Shown in pieces: positions 1-8,487 of a stretch of DNA of 39,071 nucleotides. The notes below the pieces were generated by a model that saw only the letters and a list, made by a program, of their open reading frames with translations, made no database searches and was not told where the DNA came from. A program made the position numbers and the translations under genes. The stretch spans positions 1-39,071 of the forward strand of contig NZ_BCVJ01000016.1 in NCBI RefSeq assembly GCF_001591685.1, written 5' to 3'. Within the stretch, counting starts at the first letter, position 1, and every line of letters begins with the position of its first letter. This DNA is from Ligilactobacillus murinus DSM 20452 = NBRC 14221 (GTDB taxonomy: Bacteria > Bacillota > Bacilli > Lactobacillales > Lactobacillaceae).

Positions 1-1
1 T

Positions 2-64
2 ATCTTTTTTTCGCTGTTGATCTACATAAAAAACGTTATTCAACGTCAACTCATATAGTTTCAA
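2..64 (-). CDS. Start of an unknown gene running off the left edge (partial)
   Basis: A reading frame begins with a TTG codon at 62-64 on the minus strand and stays open for 21 codons to the window edge (MKLYELTLNNVF..., start read as Met). A good ribosome binding site (GGGAGG) lies about eight bases upstream, and a plausible promoter is found further upstream at 98-126. It comes directly after the terminator of the deo operon, so it would be a separate transcription unit. Too little is visible to identify the product. The frame could be accidental, but the combination of promoter, binding site and open frame makes a real gene more likely than not. Confidence 0.45.
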   Translation of the reverse strand, partial: MKLYELTLNNVFYVDQQRKKD

Positions 65-97
65 CTCTATTTCCTCCCATTTTTCAATGTGCTAATT

Positions 98-126
98 ATC
101 TTAATATGGGTCACCAAATTATGCAA
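98..126 (-). promoter_or_regulatory. Putative sigma-A promoter for the left-edge gene
   Basis: On the minus strand a TTGCAT -35 box (121-126) and a TAAGAT -10 box (98-103) are separated by 17 bases. It sits between the deo operon terminator and the ribosome binding site of the partial gene at 2-64. Both boxes deviate from consensus, so this is a moderate prediction. Confidence 0.4.
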
Positions 127-134
127 ATCAAAAA

Positions 135-171
135 ATAGTATTGTTAAGCCTTACATCCCTAACAATACTAT
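135..171 (-). terminator. Rho-independent terminator of the deo operon
   Basis: A perfect 12-bp inverted repeat (ATAGTATTGTTA at 135-146, its complement at 160-171) with a 13-base loop is followed on the minus strand by a run of T. It lies just after the pdp stop codon and closes the deoC-deoB-deoD-pdp operon. Confidence 0.9.
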
Positions 172-179
172 CTTATCTG

Positions 180-1478
180 CTATTTGATTATTTCATGGAT
201 CAACGGAACAGTATTAGTCTTTTCGCCGATCTCGATATTATCTAAGATCAACTTTTCAACTTGCTCAATGTCTTTTTGATCACTATAGACCGTTACTAGC
301 TCCTCATCTTTTTCAACTCGCTCACCGACTTTTTTGTGCAAGCGTAAACCGACTGCATAATTGATCGTATCTTCTTTACTTTGACGACCACCGCCAAGTA
401 GCATACTTGCTACACCCAATTCATCAGCTGTCATTTTAGAAATATAGCCTGCCTTAGGTGCCTTGATCGAGATCTGATATTTTGCCTGAGGCATCAAACT
501 ATAATCATCGATGATATTGCGATCACCTCCCTGTGCTTCGATCATAGCACCAAATTTTTCAAGGGCCTTACCATTGACCAAAACTTCGATCAACATTTCA
601 CGGGCTTGCTCTAGCGTTTCGGCTTTTCCAGCTAAAACTACCATCTGACTTCCTAATGTCAAAACAAGATCAGTGATGTCTTTAGGCCCATTCCCCTTTA
701 AGATCTCTATCGACTCTTCGATCTCAAGGGTATTTCCGATCGTATTGCCCAATGGTTGATTCATATCAGAAATAACTGCCATACAGCGCATCCCGACGTT
801 TTTACCGATCTCGACCATCGCTTTAGCTAATGCTTTAGCTTTCTCTTGTGTCTTCATAAATGCACCTGAGCCAGTCTTAACATCTAAGACCAGCGCATCA
901 GTACCAGAAGCGATCTTCTTACTCATAATAGAACCTGCGATCAACGGGATCGAGTCGACTGTTGCAGTAACATCACGTAAAGCATATAATTTCTTATCTG
1001 CGGGTGCGATATTACCAGTGGCACTGATGATAGCCAAGTTGATATCTTTGACTTGCTGGATAAACTCAGCCTCACTTAGTTCGACCTTAAAACCTGGTAT
1101 CGCTTCCAATTTATCCAACGTTCCTCCAGTATGTCCCAAACCCCGACCTGAGATCATTGGGATCGGAATATCTAACGCAGCGATCATCGGAGCTAAGGGG
1201 ATACTAGTCTTATCCCCCACACCACCAGTTGAGTGTTTATCGACCTTGATTCCTGGAATCAGTGACAAGTCAACTTCATCACCTGAATGGAGCATCTCTA
1301 AAGCAAAGGTCGCTTGCTCCTTAGCCGTCATTCCATTGAAATAAGTCGCCATCAAAAAAGCACTAGCTTGATAATCTGGGATCTCGCCTTTAGTATAACC
1401 CTCAATAAAAGTGTGTAGCTCTTCTTTTGTCAATTCTGCTCCATTGCGTTTGCGTTCGATAATATCTACCATTCGCAT
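180..1478 (-). CDS. pdp: Pyrimidine-nucleoside phosphorylase
   Basis: This 432-residue protein splits uridine, thymidine or deoxyuridine with phosphate into the free base and (deoxy)ribose 1-phosphate, in the cytoplasm. It carries the family phosphate-binding motif [12 protein letters not shown] (residues 81-92) and the signature [17 protein letters not shown] (110-126), and is close to Bacillus Pdp along its whole length. The start is placed at the ATG beginning MRMVDII, which matches the family N-terminus and has an AAGGTGG-type binding site upstream; an upstream in-frame extension of 18 residues is not family-like. It is the last gene of the deo operon, 16 bases after deoD. Its product feeds deoB and deoC. 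In Firmicutes this enzyme usually has broader pyrimidine specificity than enterobacterial DeoA; that is family knowledge, not visible here. Confidence 0.95.
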   Translation of the reverse strand: MRMVDIIERKRNGAELTKEELHTFIEGYTKGEIPDYQASAFLMATYFNGMTAKEQATFALEMLHSGDEVDLSLIPGIKVDKHSTGGVGDKTSIPLAPMIAALDIPIPMISGRGLGHTGGTLDKLEAIPGFKVELSEAEFIQQVKDINLAIISATGNIAPADKKLYALRDVTATVDSIPLIAGSIMSKKIASGTDALVLDVKTGSGAFMKTQEKAKALAKAMVEIGKNVGMRCMAVISDMNQPLGNTIGNTLEIEESIEILKGNGPKDITDLVLTLGSQMVVLAGKAETLEQAREMLIEVLVNGKALEKFGAMIEAQGGDRNIIDDYSLMPQAKYQISIKAPKAGYISKMTADELGVASMLLGGGRQSKEDTINYAVGLRLHKKVGERVEKDEELVTVYSDQKDIEQVEKLILDNIEIGEKTNTVPLIHEIIK

Positions 1479-1494
1479 TGTGGCTCCCACCTTT

Positions 1495-2211
1495 CTACAC
1501 TTTAACTTGTGAAATTGCAGCTTCGAGCGCAACTTTTACCATGTCATTAAATGATCTTTCACGCTCAGATGCTGGAGTTGATTCGCCACTTATAATGTGG
1601 TTACTGATCGTCAAAACAGCTAAAGCCTTTACATTATACTTAGCTGCGATCAGATATAGGCCTGCTGCTTCCATCTCAGCCCCTAACACATTGTATTGGA
1701 TCAATTTCTTTCGATCGATCTCTTCATTATAAAAACGATCCTCTGAGATGATATTGCCAACTTTAACTGCGATCCGCTCTTTTTTAGCCGCAGTATACGC
1801 ATGATCAAGCAAACTAAAATCAGCTGTGGGCGCATAATAAAGACCACTACCAAAAGTATTTTGAATGATGGCCGAATCAGTTGTTGCCGATTGCGCTAAA
1901 ACAACATCTCTAACTTTTATTTCCGGCGCCATTCCGCCACATGTACCGACACGGATCAAGATCTCACACCCGTAATAATTGATCAGCTCTTCTGCATATA
2001 TCAAAGTTGATGGGATCCCCATCCCTGTGCCTTGGACCGAGATCTTTATCCCCTTATAAGTTCCTGTATAACCCAATGCATTGCGAACTGTATTGTAACA
2101 GCGTGGATCGTCTAAAAACGTTTCCGCAATATGTTTGGCCCGTAAAGGATCACCTGGTAATAAAACGATCTTAGCAATATCACCTTTCTTGGCTTCAATA
2201 TGTTCACTCAT
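1495..2211 (-). CDS. deoD: Hexameric-type purine nucleoside phosphorylase with Asn at position 204
   Basis: DeoD reversibly phosphorolyses purine (deoxy)nucleosides to base plus (deoxy)ribose 1-phosphate. The 238-residue length and the residues expected from the Escherichia coli enzyme are present at identical positions: His4, Gly20, Arg24, Arg43, Arg87, Glu179-Met180-Glu181 and Arg217. Position 204, normally the catalytic Asp that protonates N7 of the purine, is Asn here ([10 protein letters not shown], codon AAC). Asn occupies the corresponding place in trimeric 6-oxopurine-specific enzymes such as human PNP (Asn243), so a changed substrate preference is possible; this is inference. Position 90 is Thr instead of Ser. 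The start overlaps the end of deoB by eight bases, with GGAGG seven bases upstream, suggesting translational coupling. Confidence 0.95.
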   Translation of the reverse strand: MSEHIEAKKGDIAKIVLLPGDPLRAKHIAETFLDDPRCYNTVRNALGYTGTYKGIKISVQGTGMGIPSTLIYAEELINYYGCEILIRVGTCGGMAPEIKVRDVVLAQSATTDSAIIQNTFGSGLYYAPTADFSLLDHAYTAAKKERIAVKVGNIISEDRFYNEEIDRKKLIQYNVLGAEMEAAGLYLIAAKYNVKALAVLTISNHIISGESTPASERERSFNDMVKVALEAAISQVKV

Positions 2212-3406
2212 CTTGATCCCTCCGTAGATCGGCTAAAAAACTCTTACCGTCCGTTTTATTTGGTAACTCAAAATTATCTAGGATCGTTGCCCCCAGATCA
2301 GCATAAGTCTCACGGATCCCTAACGAACTACCCTTAGAAAAACTTGGTGAATAAGCTAATAAAGGCACATATTCACGCGTATGGTCAGTCCCTTTAAATC
2401 CAGGGTCGTTACCGTGATCAGCTGTGATCAGCAATAGATCGTTAACTTGTAAATTCTGCAGTAATTCACCCAAACGTTCATCAAATGCTGCCAAAGCTTT
2501 ACCGTATCCTTCAAGATCACGGCGATGACCATACATTGCATCAAAATCGACCAAGTTCGTAAAACACAGGCCGGTAAAATCTGTTTGGGCAACTTCGATC
2601 GTCTTAGTCATCCCGTCATCATTACTTTCAGTATGGATCCTTGTAGCGATCCCCTTACCTGAAAAAATATCGTTCGTTTTTCCAACTCCGATGACTTCAA
2701 AGCCAGCTTGATCTAACATATCTAGGACCGTATCTTTTGGAGGGACTAAAGTAAAATCATGCCGGTCAGACGTTCGTTTAAATTCACTTTTATCTTTACC
2801 AACATATGGACGCGCAATAATACGCCCGATGTGATATTCATCGATCGTTATTTCTCTAACATATTTACAGATCCGATACAACTCATCGAGCGAAATGATC
2901 GCTGTATTAGCTGCGATCTGCAAGACTGAATCCCCTGAGGTATACACGATCAAAGCCCCAGTTTCTAACTGCTCTTCACCGTATTTAGCGATCACTTCGG
3001 TCCCAGAGATCGGACGATTGACGATCACTTTACGGCCACTAAATTCTTCGATCGCCTTGATCAAATGTTCTGGGAATCCATTAGGGAAAAAGCCCAGCGG
3101 TTCAGTGACTGGCAAGCCCATCATTTCCCAGTGACCATCCATACTATCTTTTCCTGCCGAGATCTCTTGCATCTTGCCATAGTAAGCTAGTGGGGCTTCA
3201 ACTGGTAAAACGCCTGTTAATGGCGAATCAGACCGAATATTGCCCAAACCTAGAGCCGTTAAGTTAGGTAATTTTAACTCACCATTCCAATAAGAAGTGA
3301 TGTGGCCTAGAGTATCAGAGCCTTCATCATCAAATTTAGCCGCATCTTTAGCAGCTCCGATCCCTACCGAGTCGATCACTAATGTAAATACACGTTTAAA
3401 TCGCAT
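2204..3406 (-). CDS. deoB: Phosphopentomutase
   Basis: DeoB interconverts (deoxy)ribose 1-phosphate and 5-phosphate, linking the nucleoside phosphorylases encoded downstream to deoxyribose-phosphate aldolase encoded upstream. The 400-residue protein shows alkaline-phosphatase-superfamily metal motifs: DSVGIG near the N-terminus, TADHGND and [11 protein letters not shown] near the C-terminus. The phospho-acceptor segment reads [13 protein letters not shown], with Ser88 where Bacillus cereus DeoB has its Thr85 nucleophile. I chose the ATG at 3404-3406 (MRFKRVF), nine bases after an AGGA site that overlaps the deoC stop codon; a GTG three codons earlier lies too close to that site. It overlaps deoD by eight bases. 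Confidence 0.95.
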   Translation of the reverse strand: MRFKRVFTLVIDSVGIGAAKDAAKFDDEGSDTLGHITSYWNGELKLPNLTALGLGNIRSDSPLTGVLPVEAPLAYYGKMQEISAGKDSMDGHWEMMGLPVTEPLGFFPNGFPEHLIKAIEEFSGRKVIVNRPISGTEVIAKYGEEQLETGALIVYTSGDSVLQIAANTAIISLDELYRICKYVREITIDEYHIGRIIARPYVGKDKSEFKRTSDRHDFTLVPPKDTVLDMLDQAGFEVIGVGKTNDIFSGKGIATRIHTESNDDGMTKTIEVAQTDFTGLCFTNLVDFDAMYGHRRDLEGYGKALAAFDERLGELLQNLQVNDLLLITADHGNDPGFKGTDHTREYVPLLAYSPSFSKGSSLGIRETYADLGATILDNFELPNKTDGKSFLADLRRDQDE

Positions 3407-3418
3407 TCTATTCACATC

Positions 3419-4066
3419 CTAACTATTAACGATCTTGACCCCTGCACTCGCACCTAAACGTGAAGCTCCTGCCTCGATCAAGGCTAGAGCTTCTTCTTTG
3501 GAATGGATCCCACCAGAAGCTTTAACACCGATATCTGGTCCGACAGTCTTTCGCATCAATTCAATGTCAGCTACGGTCGCACCACCGGTCGAAAAACCAG
3601 TGGATGTTTTAACGTAATCAGCCCCAGCTTCTTTTGACAATTCACAAGCCTTGATCTTTTCTTCATCGGTCAATAAGCAAGCTTCAATGATAACTTTGAC
3701 CAATTTACTTTCTGCATGACATACATCAACTACCGCCTTGATATCTGCTTTGACCGCATCGTAATGTTTGGCCTTTAATTCGCCGATATTTATCACCATA
3801 TCAAGTTCATCTGCTCCATCAGCGATCGCTTCTTTAGCTTCACTGACTTTGATGCTGGTCTTATTAGCGCCTAAAGGAAAGCCGATCACCGTACAGACTT
3901 TGACATCACTATCAGCTAAACCTTGAGCCACTTTTTTGACCCAATATGGATTGATACAGACTGATGCAAAGCCATATTCTAATGCCTCAGAAATTATCTT
4001 TTCTACTTGTTCTTCAGTTGCATTTGGTGCCAAGATCGTGTGATCGATATATTTTGCTAGATCCAT
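3419..4066 (-). CDS. deoC: Deoxyribose-phosphate aldolase
   Basis: DeoC cleaves 2-deoxyribose 5-phosphate into glyceraldehyde 3-phosphate and acetaldehyde, the last step of deoxynucleoside breakdown. The 215-residue class I aldolase has the Schiff-base lysine in YVKTSTGF, the proton-relay lysine in GVKASGGI and the aspartate of DELDMVIN. The start is the ATG of [12 protein letters not shown], preceded by a very strong GGAGGAAG site; a 19-residue upstream extension is not family-like. It is the first gene of the operon and is expressed from the promoter at 4114-4143, which carries a cre site. No deoR-like regulator gene is visible nearby. Confidence 0.96.
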   Translation of the reverse strand: MDLAKYIDHTILAPNATEEQVEKIISEALEYGFASVCINPYWVKKVAQGLADSDVKVCTVIGFPLGANKTSIKVSEAKEAIADGADELDMVINIGELKAKHYDAVKADIKAVVDVCHAESKLVKVIIEACLLTDEEKIKACELSKEAGADYVKTSTGFSTGGATVADIELMRKTVGPDIGVKASGGIHSKEEALALIEAGASRLGASAGVKIVNS

Positions 4067-4100
4067 AACTACTTCCTCCAAGAATATAAATTTTATATTA

Positions 4101-4114
4101 TGAATACGCTTACA
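4101..4114 (-). promoter_or_regulatory. cre site (CcpA operator) at the deo promoter
   Basis: The minus-strand sequence TGTAAGCGTATTCA matches the cre consensus TGWAANCGNTNWCA at 13 of 14 positions. It begins at the last base of the -10 box and covers the expected transcription start, a position where CcpA normally represses. This suggests glucose repression of nucleoside catabolism, which is typical for these operons in Firmicutes. Confidence 0.7.
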
Positions 4115-4143
4115 ATATAACATTTAGACGATCCACTTGTAAA
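4114..4143 (-). promoter_or_regulatory. Promoter of the deoCBD-pdp operon
   Basis: A TTTACA -35 box (4138-4143) and TATATT -10 box (4114-4119) with 18-base spacing lie about 50 bases upstream of the deoC start. The adjacent cre site at 4101-4114 supports it as the regulated operon promoter. Confidence 0.65.
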
Positions 4144-4315
4144 ACAAATAGCTTGAATTTTAGGAAAAATTACTAAATATTTTATTTCGCTAATATTGGT
4201 CAATAAATCTTTCTGATTTTACTACTATCCTTTTTGTAGTGATCAAATGTCTATACGCTTTTACCTACTTCTTTAGCTACTTGTAGTGATTTACGAGTCA
4301 AACATCATCTATTTA

Positions 4316-4453
4316 ATTTTACGGCGTACACATGTCGCTTATCTGCCTAGCATAGGTCATGCGGACCTTTTGACAACAACAGATATTTATGCGTACTTGA
4401 TCGACGAATACAAAGAAAAAAAACGATGCTACGATCATTTCAAAACTAGATGA
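4316..4453 (+). pseudogene. Remnant of a tyrosine integrase C-terminus next to tRNA-Arg
   Basis: One plus-strand frame of 45 codons reads ILRRTHVAYLPSIGHAD, then LLTTTDIYAYLIDEYKEKK, ending in TGA. This matches the box II region of phage-type tyrosine recombinases: the Arg of the LRHTH motif, the GHAD histidine and the active-site Tyr in the TTxDIYAHL motif. Residues normally found between LLS and GHAD are missing, and no start codon or N-terminal domain lies upstream, so it is a decayed fragment. It ends about 150 bases from the 3' end of the tRNA-Arg gene, a common attachment site for such integrases. The rest of 4144-4535 holds nothing else I can recognise. Confidence 0.7.
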
Positions 4454-4534
4454 ACTTGCAGGGTAATTATTCCCCTTCCATTACCCTTTTCTTACTACAA
4501 CTTACTGTTTTTAACGATTTTTCCCAGATAACAG

Positions 4535-4572
4535 AAAAGGCAAAACGCTGATATAACAACGTTTTGCCTTTT
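4535..4572 (-). terminator. Rho-independent terminator after tRNA-Arg
   Basis: A 13-bp perfect inverted repeat (AAAAGGCAAAACG, 4535-4547, and its complement at 4560-4572) around a 12-base loop. A/T runs at both ends let it work in either direction. It most directly serves the tRNA-Arg transcript on the minus strand. Confidence 0.8.
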
Positions 4573-4599
4573 CTTAACTGGTATTAACTTCATTTAAAA

Positions 4600-4673
4600 T
4601 GATCCGGGTGAGATTCGAACTCACGACCTACGGTTTAGAAGACCGTTGCTCTATCCAACTGAGCTACCAGACC
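4600..4673 (-). tRNA. tRNA-Arg (anticodon TCT)
   Basis: The 74-base minus-strand sequence folds into a cloverleaf. Acceptor arm GGTCTGG pairs with CCGGATC (two wobble pairs), the D arm is GCTC/GAGC, the anticodon arm ACGGT/ACCGT encloses CTTCTAA with anticodon TCT at 4637-4639, and the T arm GTGAG/CTCAC encloses TTCGAAT. The discriminator base is A and the CCA end is not encoded. The gene has its own promoter and terminator. Its 3' end faces an integrase relic, so it was probably once an integration site. Confidence 0.95.
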
Positions 4674-4688
4674 ATCGCAACGAAGTTA

Positions 4689-4718
4689 ATTATACCGTCT
4701 TTTTATAACTAAAGTCAA
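4689..4718 (-). promoter_or_regulatory. Promoter of tRNA-Arg
   Basis: TTGACT (4713-4718) and TATAAT (4689-4694) with an 18-base spacer, ending 15 bases before the tRNA 5' end. Between it and the dnaJ stop is only an AT-rich hairpin without a U-run, so readthrough from dnaJ is also possible. Confidence 0.8.
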
Positions 4719-4758
4719 TCATTTTCAGATAAAATTTATAAATTTTTATCTTGTGATC

Positions 4759-5886
4759 TTACTCATTTTTTAATGCCTTAACTAAGCGATCCAAGAAATT
4801 GCCTTCATCAGCAACTTCATCACCTGAAGCTTCCGCAAAAGCTTTCAATGCGATCTTTTGTTGTTTATTTAGACTCTTTGGTGTTTGAACTTTCACTGTA
4901 ACTCGTTCATCACCATTGCCTGTTCCATGCAATCTCGGTGCCCCTTTACCACGTAAGCGGAATGTCGTTCCCGTTTGCGTTCCAGCTGGGATCTTCAACT
5001 TAACATCTCCGTGAACAGTCTTAACTGGGATCTCAGCCCCTAAAGTAGCTTGCACAAATGTGATCGGTTGTTCTAAATAGATCTCAGAGCCATCACGCTT
5101 GAAGGTATCACTTGGCGCAACATTAAAGACGATAAAGAGATCGCCGTATGGACCACCATTTACACCTGCTTCACCTTGGCCTTGTAAGCGCATTTGATTG
5201 CCATCTTCGACCCCTGCTGGCACTTTGACTTCAACTGCATGCTTCTTGCGGATATGACCAGAACCATGACATGTAGTACACTTTTCTTTGATCTCTTTTC
5301 CAGTACCACCACAGACATCGCATTCTTGTTGTGTCATAATACGCCCAAGTGGAGTTTGGCGCTCGACTTGGACAAAACCACGACCACCACAATGCGAACA
5401 AGTTACAGGTGATGTTCCTGGTTTAGCACCAGTACCGTTACATGTGTCACAATCTTCTTCACGAGTATATTCAATTTCAGTCGTCTTACCAAAAATTGCT
5501 TCTTCAAAGGTCAAGTTCATTTCATATTGCAGATCACGACCTTGACGCGGAGCTGTGCGTGAACGACTAGCACCACCGCCGCCAAAGAATGAACTGAAAA
5601 TATCGTCAAAACCACCGAAACCACCTTCAAAGCCGCCACCAAAGCCTTGACCAGCACCGCCAAAGCCTTGAGCTCCAGTCGAGCCAAACTGATCAAATTG
5701 AGCCTTTTTCTGCGGATCACTTAAAATCTCATAAGCATCGTTTACCTCTTTGAACTTTTCTTCTGCCCCAGCTTCATGGTTTAAGTCAGGGTGATACTTC
5801 TTTGATAGTTTGCGATAAGCGCGCTTGATCTCATCAGCAGATGCATCTTTGGAAATACCTAAGACATCATAAGGATTCTTTTCCAT
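4759..5886 (-). CDS. dnaJ: Chaperone DnaJ (Hsp40)
   Basis: DnaJ delivers unfolded proteins to DnaK and stimulates its ATPase. The 375-residue protein has the full type I layout: a J domain with the HPD motif (KYHPDLN, about residues 33-39), a long Gly/Phe-rich linker (about 75-110), four zinc-binding CxxCxGxG repeats ([32 protein letters not shown]) and the C-terminal substrate-binding domains. Start: ATG preceded by GGAGGAG. It is the last gene of the hrcA-grpE-dnaK-dnaJ cluster. A hairpin with a weak U-run between dnaK and dnaJ probably lowers its expression relative to DnaK. Confidence 0.97.
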   Translation of the reverse strand: MEKNPYDVLGISKDASADEIKRAYRKLSKKYHPDLNHEAGAEEKFKEVNDAYEILSDPQKKAQFDQFGSTGAQGFGGAGQGFGGGFEGGFGGFDDIFSSFFGGGGASRSRTAPRQGRDLQYEMNLTFEEAIFGKTTEIEYTREEDCDTCNGTGAKPGTSPVTCSHCGGRGFVQVERQTPLGRIMTQQECDVCGGTGKEIKEKCTTCHGSGHIRKKHAVEVKVPAGVEDGNQMRLQGQGEAGVNGGPYGDLFIVFNVAPSDTFKRDGSEIYLEQPITFVQATLGAEIPVKTVHGDVKLKIPAGTQTGTTFRLRGKGAPRLHGTGNGDERVTVKVQTPKSLNKQQKIALKAFAEASGDEVADEGNFLDRLVKALKNE

Positions 5887-5961
5887 GTTTCTCCTCCAAA
5901 TAATTGGTTATTTGCCGTGCAATTACACTTAAATTTAGATTAACATAACTGCTTAAAAATA

Positions 5962-5995
5962 AAAAGCCAAAGTCCACAAAGGGCCTTTGACTTTT
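5962..5995 (-). terminator. Hairpin between dnaK and dnaJ (partial terminator)
   Basis: An imperfect inverted repeat (arms at 5962-5975 and 5981-5995, with the core CAAAG pairing with CTTTG) is followed on the minus strand by a T-rich stretch. It lies in the 128-base gap between dnaK and dnaJ. It could reduce readthrough into dnaJ or protect the dnaK mRNA end. Confidence 0.55.
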
Positions 5996-6014
5996 CATTT
6001 AGCCATTGTAACGA

Positions 6015-7859
6015 TTATTTATCGTCAGGATCGACTTCTTTAAAGTCGCCATCTACTGTGTTATCATCAGCAGCGTTGGTTTCGCTAGCGGATGCACCAT
6101 CAGCTTGAGCTTGGCCTTGAGCTTGTTGTGCTTGTTGGTAAAGTTTGACTGACATGTCTTGGATGATCTTTGTCAAATCATCTTTCTTAGCTTTCATGTC
6201 TTCGATGTTATTTTCTTCTTGCGCTTTCTTCAATGCATCACGTGCATCTTCAGCTTTCTTCACTTCGTCATCAGACACTTTGCCTTTGATCTCTTCTAAC
6301 GTCTTATCTGTTTGGAAGAGCAATTGATCTACTTCGTTACGTAGATCAACTTCTTCTTTACGCTTCTTGTCAGCTTCTTCGTTTTCCTTAGCTTCCTTGA
6401 CCATACGATCGATCTCTTCATCGGATAGACCAGATGAACTCTTGATCGTGATCTTTTGTTCTTTGTTAGTGCCGAGATCTTTAGCAGATACATTTACGAT
6501 ACCGTTCTTGTCGATATCAAATGTAACTTGGATCTGAGGAACACCACGTGGAGCTGCTGGAATATCTGTTAATTGGAAACGACCTAAAGTCTTGTTATCA
6601 GCTGCCATTGGACGTTCACCTTGTAAAACGTGAATATCAACAGCTGGTTGGTTATCAGCAGCAGTTGAGAAGACTTGTGACTTAGATGTTGGGATCGTTG
6701 TATTGCGATCGATCAATTTTGTAAAGACGCCACCCATTGTTTCGATACCAAGTGACAATGGAGTAACATCAAGTAAAACAACGTCTTTAACATCACCAGT
6801 GATGACCCCACCTTGGATCGCTGCCCCTAAAGCAACAGCTTCATCAGGGTTAACAGATTCATTTGGAGTATGACCAGTTTCAGCTTTAACAGCTTCTTTA
6901 ACTGCAGGGATACGGGTTGAACCACCAACTAAGATAACTTCATCGATGTCAGCGTTGGTCAAACCAGCATCTTGTAAAGCATTACGTACAGGGATCTTAG
7001 TTCTTTCGATCAAGTCATGTGTCAATTCATTGAACTTAGCACGTGTTAAAGTTGTTTCTAAGTGCAATGGACCAGCTTCACCTGCTGTGATAAATGGTAA
7101 GGAGATCTGTGCAGAAGTTACACCAGAAAGATCTTTTTTAGCCTTTTCAGCAGCATCTTTAAGACGTTGCATTGCCATCTTATCAGTTGAAAGATCAATA
7201 CCATGTTCTTTCTTGAATTCTGCTACTAACCAATCGATGATCTTGTTATCAAAATCATCCCCACCAAGGTTTGTATCACCGTTTGTAGAAAGTACTTGGA
7301 AGACACCATCGCCAAGTTCAAGGATGGAAACGTCAAATGTACCACCACCAAGGTCAAAGACTAAAACTTTTTCATCTTTGTCTTGTTTGTCCAAACCATA
7401 AGCTAAAGCAGCTGCTGTTGGTTCGTTGACGATACGTTCAACTTTCAAACCAGCGATCTTACCAGCATCTTTAGTAGCTTGACGTTGTGAGTCATTGAAG
7501 TAAGCTGGAACTGTGATAACAGCTTGAGTAACTTCTTCACCTAAGTAGCTTTCAGCATATTCTTTGATGTATTGCAAGATCATTGCTGAAATTTCTTGTG
7601 GTGTGTATTCTTTACCTTCGATATCTACAGTATAACCAGCTTCACCCATGTGACGTTTGATCGAGCTGATCGTATTTGGGTTAGTGATCGCTTGACGTTT
7701 AGCTACTTCACCAACTTGAGTTTCACCATTTTTAAATGAAACAACAGATGGAGTTGTCCGGTTACCTTCTGGATTTGTAATAATTTTTGCTTCTTTACCT
7801 TCAAGAACAGCAACTGCTGAGTTAGTTGTCCCAAGGTCAATACCAATGATTTTTGACAT
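6015..7859 (-). CDS. dnaK: Chaperone DnaK (Hsp70)
   Basis: DnaK is the ATP-driven Hsp70 chaperone acting with DnaJ and GrpE on unfolded cytoplasmic proteins. The 614-residue protein begins with the phosphate-1 motif [10 protein letters not shown] and contains the Hsp70 signatures [14 protein letters not shown] and [13 protein letters not shown], the [10 protein letters not shown] linker region and a C-terminal lid ending in the acidic tail [12 protein letters not shown]. It lacks the roughly 24-residue nucleotide-domain insert of Gram-negative DnaK, consistent with a Firmicute. It follows grpE by 23 bases and is controlled by HrcA through the CIRCE elements upstream of hrcA. Confidence 0.98.
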   Translation of the reverse strand: MSKIIGIDLGTTNSAVAVLEGKEAKIITNPEGNRTTPSVVSFKNGETQVGEVAKRQAITNPNTISSIKRHMGEAGYTVDIEGKEYTPQEISAMILQYIKEYAESYLGEEVTQAVITVPAYFNDSQRQATKDAGKIAGLKVERIVNEPTAAALAYGLDKQDKDEKVLVFDLGGGTFDVSILELGDGVFQVLSTNGDTNLGGDDFDNKIIDWLVAEFKKEHGIDLSTDKMAMQRLKDAAEKAKKDLSGVTSAQISLPFITAGEAGPLHLETTLTRAKFNELTHDLIERTKIPVRNALQDAGLTNADIDEVILVGGSTRIPAVKEAVKAETGHTPNESVNPDEAVALGAAIQGGVITGDVKDVVLLDVTPLSLGIETMGGVFTKLIDRNTTIPTSKSQVFSTAADNQPAVDIHVLQGERPMAADNKTLGRFQLTDIPAAPRGVPQIQVTFDIDKNGIVNVSAKDLGTNKEQKITIKSSSGLSDEEIDRMVKEAKENEEADKKRKEEVDLRNEVDQLLFQTDKTLEEIKGKVSDDEVKKAEDARDALKKAQEENNIEDMKAKKDDLTKIIQDMSVKLYQQAQQAQGQAQADGASASETNAADDNTVDGDFKEVDPDDK

Positions 7860-7882
7860 TAAAAATTCACCCTTTTACAAAA

Positions 7883-8458
7883 TTATTGTGCGACAACGAC
7901 CATTGCTGGACGTAAGACGCGATCTTTTAACATATAGCCTTCTTGTAAGACTTGGACGATCGTTTCAGGCGTTTGTCCTTCCTCGACCGGTACTGACTTG
8001 ACCGCTTGATGTTTCGTCGGATCAAATTCTTCACCCAACGAAGCGATCTTTGTCACATCATTACTTTGTAAGGCCTTGTCGAGATCTCTTGCAACGATCT
8101 CGATCCCTTGCTTGAGTTGTTTTGAACCAGCATCTTCAACTTCTGTTTGCAAGGCACGTGTTAAATTATCGACAACTGGTAAAATATCACGTGCTAGATC
8201 TTGACCTTCATAACGAAGAAGTTGCTCTTGTTCTTTTTTGAAACGCTTAGTCATGTTCGCCATTTCCGCTTCTGAACGGTAATAGCGATCTTCTAATTCA
8301 TCATATTTTTTTTGCAGTTCAGCTAACTGATCAGTCAAAGCTGTGACTTCATCAACAGCTTCTTCTTTCTTTGGATCATCCACTGAATCATTTTTTACTT
8401 CAGTTTCATCCGGTGCTGTTTGCTCTGCTGCAGCATTTTTGATCTCTTCTTCTGCCAC
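7883..8458 (-). CDS. grpE: Nucleotide exchange factor GrpE
   Basis: GrpE releases ADP from DnaK. The 191-residue protein has the typical build: an acidic, disordered N-terminus (about residues 1-45), a long coiled-coil helix (LTDQLAELQKKYDELEDRYY), a four-helix region (DILPVVDNLTRAL) and the C-terminal beta domain ending in the family signature GYMLKDRVLRPAMVVVA. It sits between hrcA and dnaK with short gaps on either side, in the conserved Firmicute order. Confidence 0.97.
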   Translation of the reverse strand: MAEEEIKNAAAEQTAPDETEVKNDSVDDPKKEEAVDEVTALTDQLAELQKKYDELEDRYYRSEAEMANMTKRFKKEQEQLLRYEGQDLARDILPVVDNLTRALQTEVEDAGSKQLKQGIEIVARDLDKALQSNDVTKIASLGEEFDPTKHQAVKSVPVEEGQTPETIVQVLQEGYMLKDRVLRPAMVVVAQ

Positions 8459-8487
8459 ATCAACACCCCTTTTCCTATAAAATCAAT

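Noticed and set aside
4719-4758. AT-only hairpin after dnaJ as a terminator
   Set aside because: The arms are symmetric but consist almost only of A and T and no U-run follows on the minus strand.
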